40,128 nt of DNA from Scytalidium lignicola (lineage: Eukaryota; Ascomycota; Leotiomycetes), in assembly GCA_002812745.2 (NCBI GenBank), contig NCSJ02000367.1, forward strand, positions 1 through 40,128, given 5' to 3'. The translations under genes were made by a program, and so were the position numbers. The notes under the pieces were generated by a model. The model searched no databases and had not been told where the DNA came from. It saw nothing but the letters and a program-made list of their open reading frames with translations. This document shows positions 11,946 through 21,763 of the stretch, piece after piece (position 1 is the first letter of the stretch; every line of letters starts with the position of its first letter).

Positions 11946-13610
11946 ATGCCCAAAAAAACAAATGCAAAACAAGAGGGTAGAATCCTTCTTGCTATAAATG
12001 CGTTCAAAAACAATCAAGTCAAGTCAATTCGAGCTGCAGCGCGTAATTTTGACGTTCCATTTACTACTTTGTATGATCGATTGCATGGACGCCCTGAAGC
12101 TTTCACAACTTACACCAAACTATTCAGGATGACTCAAATTGAAGAGAAATCATTAGTACAATGGATTATCTCTATGGGAAATCGAGGAATGCCTCCTAGG
12201 NCTTCAGGAGTNCAATCTATAGCCAACACCTTGATTTCAAAGCGTGGTGAACCTACTCCTCCTTCATCTGTAGGCAAAAACTGNGTNCAACGATTTTTAN
12301 GCNGTNATGCTGAATTGACTACTAAATATATTCGCAAATATTGTTATCAANGAGCTAAATGCAAGGATCCAAAGCTTATTCAGCAGTGGTTTACCCAATT
12401 CCTTGAAATCAAAGTTCAATATGGAATCCTGGACGAGGACATNTATAATTTCGATGAAACANGCTTTGCAATGGGTACAATTNCTACTACTAAAGTAGTT
12501 ACAGCNTNTGATTNCTTTNGTAAACCTCCACTTTTACAACNTGGTAATCNTGAATNGGTTACTGTTGTTGAATCAATTAATGCTTGCNGATGGGCTTTAC
12601 CACCTTTGATCATCTTTAAGGGGAAACACCATCAATTAGCTTTAAGCAATTTATTACCTGAAGGCTNGAGAGATGAACNGAGTNATAATGGATGGACAAA
12701 TAATCGAATTGGCCTTGAATGGCTTGAGAAAACCTTTGAACCTGCTACCAAAGACAAAACTAAAGGCCAATATCGCATGCTAGTCCTTGATGGCCATAGA
12801 AGCTATGTGGCAGCTGAATTTGACTTGTTTTGCTCTCAGCACAAGATTATTCCAATTTGTATGCCTCCTCATTCATCTCATATTCTTCAACCACTTGATG
12901 TCACTTGTTTTTCGGTTCTCAAACGCATGTATGATGCTCAACTTGAAGGCAAAGTGCAGGGTAAAATTCAGCATATCGACAAGGAGGATTTCCTGGAGCT
13001 ATATCCAATTGTACGTCAGCAAACTTTCAAATCAACAACTATTCAGAATGGATTTGCAGCTACTGGGTTGATTCCATATGACCCAGAACGTGTGCTAGCC
13101 AAATTGTGCATTTAGGTTGATAAAACTCTTATACCTCCAGGGAGTACTCATAGCAGCAATTCTGGAATACGATGGGTTCTAGAAACACCTCATAACCCTA
13201 TTCAATTGCAATTGCAATCTCAGAGTATTTGACAGCTACTCAGAGAACAAAATAGCCCTTCTACACTTACTAAAAGAGCTTTAAATCAACTAGTCAAAGG
13301 GTGTGAATTAGCTATGCATAATGCAGTATTCCTAGCAAAGGAAATCGAAGATTTAAGAGCTGCAAATACTTCAATGCAACGAAAACTACGTAGATCTAGG
13401 AAACAATTAGTTCATGTAGGCTCTTTGACAAGGCAGGAGGCTCAGGTATTAGCTCAATCAAGTACTATGGTGGAAAATGTATTGGAGGTCACCAATCCTT
13501 TGACATCCGAGAATTCATTGCCAGCACCACCACGACGGCCACCAAAGTGCTCAGAATGTGGAAATGTGGGACATAATAGGCTCAAATGTCCTAATTTAGC
13601 TAATCATTAG
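11946..13610 (+). pseudogene. pogo/Fot1-type DDE transposase with two nonsense codons
   Basis: The ATG at 11,946 begins a single-exon transposase of about 554 codons. Residues 1-50 form a psq/CENP-B-like helix-turn-helix (SIRAAARNFDVPFTTLYDRL). The DDE domain follows: NFDET with the first Asp, LVLDGHRSY with the second, and HSSHILQPLDV with the third. The spacing is DD35D, characteristic of pogo-like enzymes. A coiled-coil-prone stretch and a C-terminal CCHC zinc knuckle (CSECGNVGHNRLKC) end the protein at 13,610. Two in-frame stops, TAG at 13,113-13,115 (expected Gln) and TGA at about 13,230 (expected Arg), are RIP-type C-to-T changes. Several residues are unknown because of Ns. The first stop comes after the catalytic core, so a core-containing protein without the zinc knuckle could still be made. 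Confidence 0.92.
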
Positions 13611-13668
13611 ATTTATTCAAATAGACGTTGTTGTTAGTTGAATATTTGGTGTTGAACATTTAGGTGGT

Positions 13669-13717
13669 GGGAAAGTGATCGGTTAAGTGGGGTGATCGGT
13701 TGAATGGGGATTTACGT
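13669..13717 (-). repeat. Right terminal inverted repeat of pogo element
   Basis: A perfect 49-bp inverted copy of 11,831-11,879, followed by the TA duplication at 13,718-13,719. Confidence 0.97.
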
Positions 13718-13900
13718 TAAATCGCCGAGTTTACGTAAGAATTGAAGCGAGGTCAGCTGACTTATCTTACCTCCACACACTTCGTAGTTAACAGCTGGAG
13801 CTCAAACGCTCAAATCCGTAGAGTTTTCTGAATCGCATACTAATTTCCTATTTGGGAATAGCTAAATCTATGATCCTCGACCTCCACGTGACGCTCCGCT

Positions 13901-13915
13901 GGCCCTCCGGGGGCC
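13901..13915 (-). other. GC-rich hairpin near the 3' end of the Helitron
   Basis: GGCCC-TCCGG-GGGCC forms a perfect 5-bp stem with a 5-base loop, in an otherwise AT-rich region, about 130 bases beyond the helicase stop codon. Helitrons end with a short GC-rich hairpin close to CTRR. The hairpin fits; I do not see an unambiguous CTRR end just after it. Confidence 0.45.
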
Positions 13916-14042
13916 ATTGCCATGGAGGCCGTCCTTTTGAGTTTGCTGAACTCTCCGAACTCTCTGAATTGCTTGAACTTCTTGGACGCTCTGAAACGAT
14001 CTGTACATGCTGAGAGCTACGTTTCTCTATATCTGCAAGTCT

Positions 14043-17000
14043 CTACCGCTGTGTTTGGCTCTCCTTTGCCTTGAATCTCTGATAATCAAAAGATTCCTCA
14101 AACATCAACCTGTTCAATGTCTTGACCCTTGAAACAGCTATATATGATAGCCTTGGCATGAAATCCTTGTCCACCAGATTCAAGACAGCCTTCTCTATTG
14201 TTATTCCTTGAGATTTATGTATAGTTATTGTGTATATAACAGTCAAAGGGAATTGTACACGTTGATAGACTGTAGAGTTGTGTACAACCTCCTTTGTAGA
14301 TCTGAATATCAGTACTAAACGGTCGTGTAAGAATAGCCTTGAGTAGTTGTCAAACTTTACTAATACTGTAAATGGTGGTTCTTTTTGGAAATCCTCTGTA
14401 ACTCTATTCTACTGTATATCTTGAACTGTACCCATTACTCCGTTTATGAGACTGTTCTCTGTTTACAAGTTTTCTGTGAGTATGATTTTAGCTTTAATAT
14501 ATAACAACAACTTGTTATGTAAGTTTCTTGTTTCTTCTGAGGTGAATTTCGAGGCATTTGAAGGTTTGTTCGTTATGTGAATAGGTAAGATGGGAACTTG
14601 AAGATTTTGTAGCTTTTGCTTATTGTACTCAAGCATGTTAGCCTTTTTACTATATATACATAGAGTATTACTAAAGGAATCAACTTTTGCAGATGTTAAC
14701 TAGTATTAAACATATGAATTAAGTGTTTTCCAGTGTATTATTAATACTGAATTATATTGTAAACCTTTTAACATGTTTTGAAAGCTTTGCTGCTTGACAG
14801 AGTCATCTTGTTAACATATAATCATGTTCAATTTAATAGTGTAAGTAAAAGTATAATAAGTTGTTCATCCTTGAATATCTTCTACTAAGGTTATAAGAGT
14901 TAATTTAGTCAAGAGAGGTTTGTTAGTAATTAGAGGAAGTTGNAAAAAAGTCTTTGAAAAGTATGATATTCAAACTTTTAAAACTAATAATAATATGCTA
15001 AGAAAAGATTTAACAATATCTTTGATCAAGAAAAGATAACTGTTATAAGTTAATTATAAACTTTTTATTAATTATTAGATATTTATAACCTTTAAAGTAA
15101 CTTTGTACAATTATAAGAATTATGTTTAACAATAAAGAAAGCTTCTCCTTCTTGACAGGTAATCAAAACAAGGAATATAAGGATTATTAATAATAATAAG
15201 CTCTTGAAGCTTACTCGAAAGAAGTTAGATAACATAAGACTTACTTGTACTAGCTTTTCTATTAACTTAAAGTAATAATTGTAAGGATGTTAATTTAGTC
15301 AAAGTTAATGCTTTTTGATAATAATTAACAATCAATTCAAAGATTTGACGTTATTTATTATAGAGTATAGTAAATAAGTGCTAAGATGCTTAATATATTG
15401 TCATTTTACCTAGATTGACTTGTTTTTGAATAATTTACTAATTTGAAGTTAACAATGAATTAATAACATATGAAGACTAATTGTATTAATCTATTTCATG
15501 AAATCCAAGTTACTCTTAATCTACTAACCTTTCCTCTTAGTTATTTAGAAGCTATCTTGCCATAACTTGTTATGTAGACTATAATTCCTCTTCTATAACC
15601 TTTAAATCAAGTTGTTCAAATTTATCTTCCTCAAGTTCTTCAAACATCTTATCTAAGCTATTTAACTTGTAATTGCAATAGTTTTGAAAACAATCTTCAT
15701 AAGCTTCTTTCTAATTATTAAACCTTGTTTTTAAACTTTTAATTAACTAGAAAGTATAGTAAAGAGTTAACTTTACACATAAGAAGTCTTTGATTTGAGA
15801 CTTGTTAACTTTATATAGGGGAAAGTAATTCAAAAGGCAAAGTTTAACTTTAAGTCTTTGTATATAAGTAATATAATTATATATATACAAAAAGTTAATA
15901 TATGTAAACTCTTTCAAGACTTTAGGATAGTCAATATACTTCTTCAACAATGATTTGCTACTAATTATAACTTCATCATCTTTAATTATAATAAGAATCA
16001 ATTGATTTTCAAGGGGTTGACAATTAATTGTTAATACAGTTTATGATTGATTAATGAGAAGAAGATTTAATAATAGATGACTTATCTCTTGAGTATTTTA
16101 ATCTTGTTCACTTACTAACTTATTCATAAGCTTAGACACTAAAGAGAGTAGTAGATTAACACTGTTAATATATAAAAGGTATTACTTTAACATATCATTA
16201 TATGATATAATTTTTATCTCCTCTTTTAAAGTGTATTTAGTTATATAGTTGACCATTACCTATGTTGATGTACAAGGAGTTATATTTATGTTTACTAATT
16301 ACCCAAGTATTATCAACTTACTATATACATTCAATCAAGGATGATTATGTTCAATTGTGAATATATAATACTTTAGATTCTAAGACTTATTAATTATAAG
16401 CTTTGCTTAAAAGATCTTTAGAAAGTAGAACTTACAAGATACAACGTCTAAATCTTTATACTTTTAAAGACAATAAGAGTTCGAATATTTATGTATTTAG
16501 AATCAATTTAAACACATTGTTAAGTAGTCATTAATATTAGTTTACTGGTAAAGAGGCAAAGACATAGGAAATATCTCATCTAGTCTACATTCTGGATTAA
16601 GATGTAAAGTAGTAATATGTATACCTTAAAAGTATGTAAAAGCTTGTCGAATACTCTTAGTTAAAAGTCTTTCTAAAGAGCTTATCTTAAGTTATGGAAA
16701 CTTATGGTTATAAGTTGATTTACAACCTTGTTATTTGTATTTATTCTAGTCGTCATTAACCTTAAATTTAAGAGTGATAACCTTGTCCATAAATATTATA
16801 AATCTACAATGAAAGTGAAATACAACAATATAAGGGTAATCTCTTAAGTTATCTTTAACAAGCTTGATTTGTTGTACAATTATGCTTGTACATTATTCTA
16901 TATACTTTAGCATATATTTATAAAGGGAATCTTAATAGTAATCAGCCATTAAAAAGGTCAAGAATAGGTTAAGTCTTTTAAGATAACGAATATAAGTTCT

Positions 17001-18915
17001 AAGTTTAAATGCTTTACTTTTTTAGAATAACTATATATTTCAAAGGTTATTAATAAAGCAAAAGATAGAATTTATAAGTGATTAAGCTTGTAAAGAATTA
17101 ATATTTACAAAAGCCACTTGTAAATCTTCAATTTGAATATCTAGAAACTGAAAATCTTGAACTTTATCATTCTTGTCCTCAGAATTAATATCTTAACATA
17201 TTAATCTAGAGTAATTCTTGTGAACATAATAAGAGCTTTAAGATTTAATCTGACTATGCATNAAAAGTGTTAAAAACTATATATTAGAAATGTAGATAAC
17301 AAGCAAACTAGTTATCCTTATACTTGATCAAGTGTTTAATATACAAATTGTAATCTATAAATCTAATTCAAAGTGTTATATATTCAGCCTTATTTGCAAG
17401 AAATAGTATAAGAAAAGCTAAACTTAATAATGCTTGATTTTTATTGAATTCTAACAATGGTATAAGCTTGAATAAGAGCATAGTTAAGTATATAACATGT
17501 TCATAAACATCCTTTTGAAGTTGTTTAAGCTTATCTTGTTCTATAATCAAATCAAGAACTGTTAAAGTATTAAGTTCAAGTTCCTTGTCCTTGTCTTCTT
17601 GTATATTGTCCAAAGAGCTAAGGTATTGCTTAGAAGATTGTTCAAGGTTCTCAATAGCAATCTTATAAGTTATAATACTCTTCATAACATTATTATCCTA
17701 TAGAAGTTAAGTAAAAGTCTGTATATCCACTTTAATATCTTGATAGCCTAGGTAATAACATTTTAAATATTCTAACTATATACAAATAGGTTCTTACTAT
17801 ACTCGAAAGTTATAAATGAATTGATGATTAAGATTTGTATTTTGATTTATATTACTTAGTCAGAGAATGATAATATTTAAGTTAAAAGGTAACATTAGAA
17901 GCTTATTGTAAACCTTCTTTGTATCTCTTAAAAAGTTGACAATATACTTGATATATTTGTATTATTAATTATGAACTTAACAGACCTTTACATGAACATG
18001 AACTCTAACAAATAGCATCTCCTCAACCTATGTTAAGGAAAGTAATTCTGTAAGAAAATCTCTTAGATCTAAGTGATTCTCTATGCTTATTAAATCAAGC
18101 TTATCTATGCATTTTGACTTGTCCTTCCTTTTACACTTTGTACACTTGTTATCTTGAATATCCATATAGAACCACCTTTCCTAGCAAGCATTACATGTCT
18201 TAAGTATATCCTTCTCTAGTTTAGTGTAAAAGTCTTGTATCAATAGCCAATCATCTTCCGAAACAGCTGGTTGAAAGGCTTGATCATTTGATGGCATAAG
18301 TTCAGGTACAACTGTAGTATAAGGTGTTATTAGAGGAGAAACCGTACAGGCTGTAGTTTGAATCGGAAAGGCTATACAAGCTGTAGCTGTATAAGCTGGC
18401 CTAGGAGAAGTTATAGGAGTTGTAGAGAGTATGGTTAAGCCGAGAAGCACAGTTATTAGTTATGATCAAGGTGTAGTTGAAGGAGAACCTAGCATAAGCA
18501 CATTATCAATTGTAGTTCCTGTAGTAAAAGGAGATTAAGGTATATTCTGAGTCACCAAAGCACTTAGGGAAGGTATAACTGAATGTTCAATATGCTAGCA
18601 ATCCTTGTATTGATGACGTCTTCGAATAACTACTTATTCTCAACATACTAGAGCTATAACAAGGTTATCTTGACTATTCTGGCCCTGAGGAAGGTAAGTA
18701 AGAACCACTCGACATGTTCTTTGCTGGCATTTCAGTTCAGGGGGAGCAACAGAAGATTTAACAACTTCAAGTGTATATTTATCTTCATAGCATTTAGCAC
18801 AACGTTTGGCGATTGATTTATTATTTCTAGAAGAGATAAAACTCACAATATCAAGCATTTGATGGCAATTAGGGCATTTCTGAAGTATTAGTAGTACTTT
18901 CAAGGATGGAGGCAT
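14043..18915 (-). pseudogene. Helitron Rep/PIF1-type helicase protein, RIP-degraded
   Basis: Minus-strand segments with stops ignored follow the fungal Helitron protein. The start at 18,915 (MPPSLKVLL) precedes a two-CxxC zinc finger (CPNCHQ, then CAKC) within 18,870-18,780. A second zinc-finger-like block with CTKCKRKDKSKC lies at about 18,150-18,090, followed by VEEMLFVRVHVHVKV, the conserved N-terminal domain of these proteins. Further on come SLAFLILFLANKAEYI (about 17,420-17,370), ISSLERLLTKSIRQAF (about 16,690-16,640) and NYFPLYKVNKSQIKDFLCVK (about 15,830-15,765). Helicase motifs close the protein: TENLxTENSLINGVMGTVQD (about 14,480-14,420) and TITIHKSQGITIEKAVLNLV (14,240-14,170), then SYIAVSRVKTLNRLMF. 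It stops at 14,043-14,045. Only this last exon-like part (14,043-14,400) is nearly intact. The Rep nickase motifs are too degraded for me to point to. Confidence 0.85.
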
Positions 18916-19045
18916 TTTGGTTGTTTACATTGAATTGTTTACAAGACTCATCCCATAGCAACGGCAATACCTTATTTTATTAGCGATTTGCATTAAAATT
19001 GTGGTATCATCATTTCGATTTTATGTAACTTCCAGAAATGGGGAT

Positions 19046-19110
19046 GTTTTCTGCCGGGTACAACTCTTTCCTAGCGAAATACACCAAAATATTTGTACCC
19101 AGCAGAAAAC
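19046..19110. repeat. 18-bp inverted repeat upstream of the Helitron protein
   Basis: The arms 19,046-19,063 and 19,093-19,110 are complementary except at one position and enclose a 29-base loop. They lie between the Helitron protein start and the host gene boundary, so they could be a subterminal structure at the 5' end of the element. Confidence 0.8.
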
Positions 19111-19204
19111 GGCGCTAAAAGTCAGAGCGGTCAGTCAATTGTGCAAGGTGGTGGGGACGAACGACGATTTGAGCCCTCCATGCAACTAAAACGTGCTTAA
19201 TAGA

Positions 19205-20434
19205 AGCTCACTGACGCTCGCTTCAATTAATGATATTCTGAGATTATCTGTTAGTGCAAAAGTATTAGTTATAAGGTTGGACATGATTTTATACTTCTTA
19301 ATAGCCGGTAGATTGTGCAATGTTACAAAAGAGCTATTTAAATTGAGATAGTCTTAGATGAAAGGAATGTTAGCGTAGCAGAATATGTTTTTGTCGTATA
19401 GTACAATGATGTTGAATCTATTTCTACCTCCTTTATAGGACTCACTATCATACCACTTTATTACTCTCTTTTAGCAGACTTCCTTTGGTGCATTGCATAG
19501 TGCAGGGTCAGGATGGTTATAACAAGTCTTCATCATGTCCATGCAGCAAGGAAGATTTGTTACTAAGATATTGTAAGAAGTTTCATTAAACACAAGCTCT
19601 TTAACTCTTAGAGCATAGAGTTTTGTGGTAGTTGTAAGTGGTATTTGGCGGTGATACAAAGCCGTTTCTAATAGCTATTGATTTTAAGGGAACTTGTAGC
19701 CTGTTCGGATGCAGAATATTCTGGCTAACAATTTCTGTACTCAAAGCGGGAAGGTAATGGTCCTTTACTTTATATTAGGAATGGATTTTGTCTAACCTTC
19801 AATAGGGTATTAATTGAAAACTTACCGCATAGCTTTCCCTGGTTAACACTAACGGGCTTTCTTTGTGCTGAGGTAGCATTTGGTTCATAAACATTTACAA
19901 GAAAATATACATATCAGATGTTGCTGTAAATGAATCTCCAGGTAGTAGCTTACCTTTATCCACATATGAGAATCTCACGCCAGTTGGTTAGTCCACAAAA
20001 AGGAGAGTAGTATCTTTATTCTATCCGTACAAGTTATACATTGTGCCATTTCTATAATCATTGATTAAGCGCAGCTCTAATTCTTGAAGCATGCTTATCA
20101 TGCTAGAACCTTCTGGGCCTTCAGTGAGCCACAAAGCAAGAGGGGAGGCTGCTATGTTAGGATGGCTGTTCTCAGCCGCAAAATACCAGAAAAAGAAATG
20201 CTTGCTCTTGACATCGAGCTATCTTGTGTACTGATCCACGGGAGTATCGCACAGAGTGGAATTCTGCCGGATGATACGGATTGAATGAAGGGGAGACTGA
20301 TCACTCCGATAGACCTTGAAATCGTCCTGAGAAATAGCAAATGAGTCGGAGTGGAATGGAATCTGACCGGAGGCTAAAGCGCTCCCGAAGAGAACGCAGT
20401 TAAATAACAGCCTCTGTAAATTGCTGAGAATCAT
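19205..20434 (-). pseudogene. Serine carboxypeptidase S10, 5' portion (split gene, nonsense mutations)
   Basis: This is the N-terminal part of a secreted serine carboxypeptidase, which removes C-terminal residues from peptides, usually in the vacuole or outside the cell. The Met at 20,434 starts a signal-peptide-like MILSNLQRLLFNCVLFGSAL. Then follow IRQNSTLCDTPVDQYT; a stop where the Trp of G-W is expected; LDVKSKHFFFWYF; and LALWLTEGPEGSSM, the G-GPG-SS oxyanion region with Gly-to-Glu changes. RESYAG (Ser codon 19,832-19,834) is the nucleophile elbow with the first Gly changed to Arg. An intron starts at GTAAGT (19,825), and HYLPAL resumes. Near 19,650 the frame is lost by an indel and resumes as VFNETSYNILVTNL, then CMDMMKTCYNHPDPALCNA, WYDSESYKGGRNRFNI and FALTDNLRISL before the break. 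At least five stops are of the C-to-T or G-to-A type. The rest of the gene is at 11,396-13,803. Confidence 0.92.
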
Positions 20435-20867
20435 GACTTCGACCGGACCATTTACTCTTGGGATTAAGGTGTAGCTATTGCTTCGAAATACGTGAAGGTG
20501 AGAGGGTAATTGTAGCCACAGTGACGACTGTGATGTTATTATTGGTGATGGTACGGAGTACGGAGTAGAGTATTGGAGATAACAACGGCTGCCACAAATC
20601 GTACTGTACTAAGGTGAGGTGGTTACTGTGTGGAAGGTCTGACGCACCTCAATACGGAAGGAGCAAACAAGTCTACTGTAGGCAGAGGGAAATACGGTGA
20701 TATGATTGGCTGGAAAGCTTACCTCTAAACAGAGCAAGATCTCTCCCTGCTGCCTGAAATCAATTTTGCCAGGAATTGCCTGAATTAGGAATAGCCTGTT
20801 GGCTGAGGAGGTTGCATAAAACCCCTCATATCTCCACTTTTGGTGGGGATCATTTATAAGTGTTCCA
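20435..20867. other. Upstream region of the carboxypeptidase gene, no gene seen
   Basis: Moderate GC, no reading frame with recognisable content. The position fits the promoter and 5' leader of the minus-strand carboxypeptidase, but I see no convincing TATA or CCAAT box. Confidence 0.4.
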
Positions 20868-20953
20868 GGCCATACGCCAACTCCGCCCGTTGGCCAACCG
20901 CCTAGGCCATACGCCAATTTTACGGTTGGTGTACGGCCTAGGCCATACACCAA
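20868..20953. repeat. GGCCATACRCCAA repeat cluster with a 28-bp palindrome
   Basis: GGCCATACGCCAA occurs at 20,868-20,880 and 20,905-20,917, and GGCCATACACCAA at 20,941-20,953. The inverted form TTGGTGTACGGCC is at 20,926-20,938. The last two units form a 28-bp palindrome centred on GGCCTAGGCC, with one mismatched pair. It looks like a small foldback repeat or a cruciform-forming site. Confidence 0.85.
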
Positions 20954-21763
20954 CCACCCACAATCGATTAATGCGGGTTTGTTTAACAAAAGAAAAGGCA
21001 GGCAATTGCTCAACTTGCCATGAACAGTTGTTAAATAACATTAGGAAGCAGATATAGTTGGCAGACGACGATCGTGAAACCTTGCGATCTCAAATTTTTC
21101 AATCTGCGACAATCGTGAGCTACTACCATAATAACGTTACAGTAGCATCAGGATCAAGGTAAGGGTAACAGACGAGGTTGGTGGGCGGTCATCAAGAGGC
21201 CTGTCTCAAGACCTTTGATTGCGCCAACCCATGATATTACCTCACTCCTCGGAAGTTCCCTGAGGAAAATGCTGGGCTTGTTTTCTTTTAGTTCGAACTT
21301 GTTCAATAACTTACAATCAACTAGTCCCTTTTATTTGCCATTATGAACCACAGAACCAGTAACCTGTCTATTTCGCTTAGCATTTTGCCATAAATCTATA
21401 TCCGTTCCTCTTAAGAGCCTTCTTCAAAATTCTTGTTATTTCTCATTTTGTCCTTGGTACCGTCAACCAGGGTGAATAATTTATAGCATAAAACTATAAC
21501 AGGTCTAATTATTACTCAATATAAAAATATAAAAATAGAAACCATCATATAACCCTGGTGGTGTATTTATTCCCAAAAGGGAAATGTTACTTTGATCATT
21601 TTCTTTTTATTTATTAAATTTCAAGTTCACAACATTTCCAATTTTCAACAGACGAGTGGCACGATCGATTCCTCCGCCTTTTCCAGTATAAATACGGTCT
21701 ACTGCCCAAAAAAGAAATGAGAGATAATTCTCATCCCAATCAGCACACTCTCCGATCATTCAA
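20954..21763. other. Intergenic region, no gene recognised
   Basis: Moderate GC, no supported coding region. An inverted pair ACCAGGGT (21,466-21,473) and ACCCTGGT (21,552-21,559) flanks an AT-rich 78-base core and could be a tiny inverted-repeat element. The part next to 21,764 would hold the 3' end of the ketopantoate reductase transcript. Confidence 0.5.

Larger units (their letters stand above)
11831..13717 (+). mobile_element. Complete pogo/Fot-type Tc1/mariner transposon
   Basis: The element is 1,887 bp long. It is bounded by perfect 49-bp terminal inverted repeats and a TA duplication (11,829-11,830 and 13,718-13,719), as known for Tc1/mariner elements. It carries one transposase gene. 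It sits within an intron of the carboxypeptidase gene, in the opposite orientation. About 20 N calls are concentrated in the 12.2-12.7 kb part of the transposase. Unlike Ns elsewhere, they are not beside homopolymers, which suggests polymorphic copies were collapsed during assembly, that is, several near-identical copies in the genome. Confidence 0.95.
11396..13803 (-). pseudogene. Serine carboxypeptidase S10, 3' portion (split gene)
   Basis: This is the C-terminal part of the S10 carboxypeptidase whose N-terminal part is at 19,205-20,434. The exon remnant 13,803-13,771 (LQLLTTKCVE) ends at a GTAAGA donor. The intron runs to a CTAACCAG acceptor before 11,782 and contains the whole pogo element. 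The next exon, 11,782-11,531, reads IDVLIY, a stop in place of Gln, then GNLDLTCNTA with the catalytic Asp (11,750-11,752), then WKGQVPFTSLDLQPWKS, and ends ALVTIDGSGHM with the catalytic His (11,534-11,536). A 63-bp intron (GTGAGT to CTGCAG, 11,530-11,468) is followed by VPQDQPEVALDMLTRRLAG and a stop at 11,396. If the small intron is not removed, the frame stays open and looks like a separate 103-residue protein, which it is not. One nonsense codon lies in this part. Confidence 0.9.
13804..19204 (-). mobile_element. Helitron-type rolling-circle transposon, inserted in the carboxypeptidase gene
   Basis: About 5.4 kb lies between the two parts of the S10 gene, and its interior encodes a Helitron Rep/helicase-type protein on the minus strand. 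The interior (about 14.6-18.1 kb) is strongly AT-rich and RIP-mutated, while the outer 0.3-1 kb at each end keeps moderate GC. I could not fix the termini. The boundaries given are where host homology stops; a short GAGCT word is present on both sides (13,799-13,803 and 19,205-19,209). Helitrons normally leave no target duplication, so this may be coincidence. A GC-rich hairpin at 13,901-13,915 could be the 3' terminal structure, in which case the 3' end lies near 13,860-13,890 and the remaining bases are something else. Confidence 0.75.

Noticed and set aside
20084..20340. Short frames on both strands
   Set aside because: They are shadows of the carboxypeptidase exon on the minus strand.
20609..21013. 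134-residue minus-strand frame
   Set aside because: Its Gly/Trp/Val-rich part is translation of the GGCCATACGCCAA palindromic repeats, with no recognisable domain.
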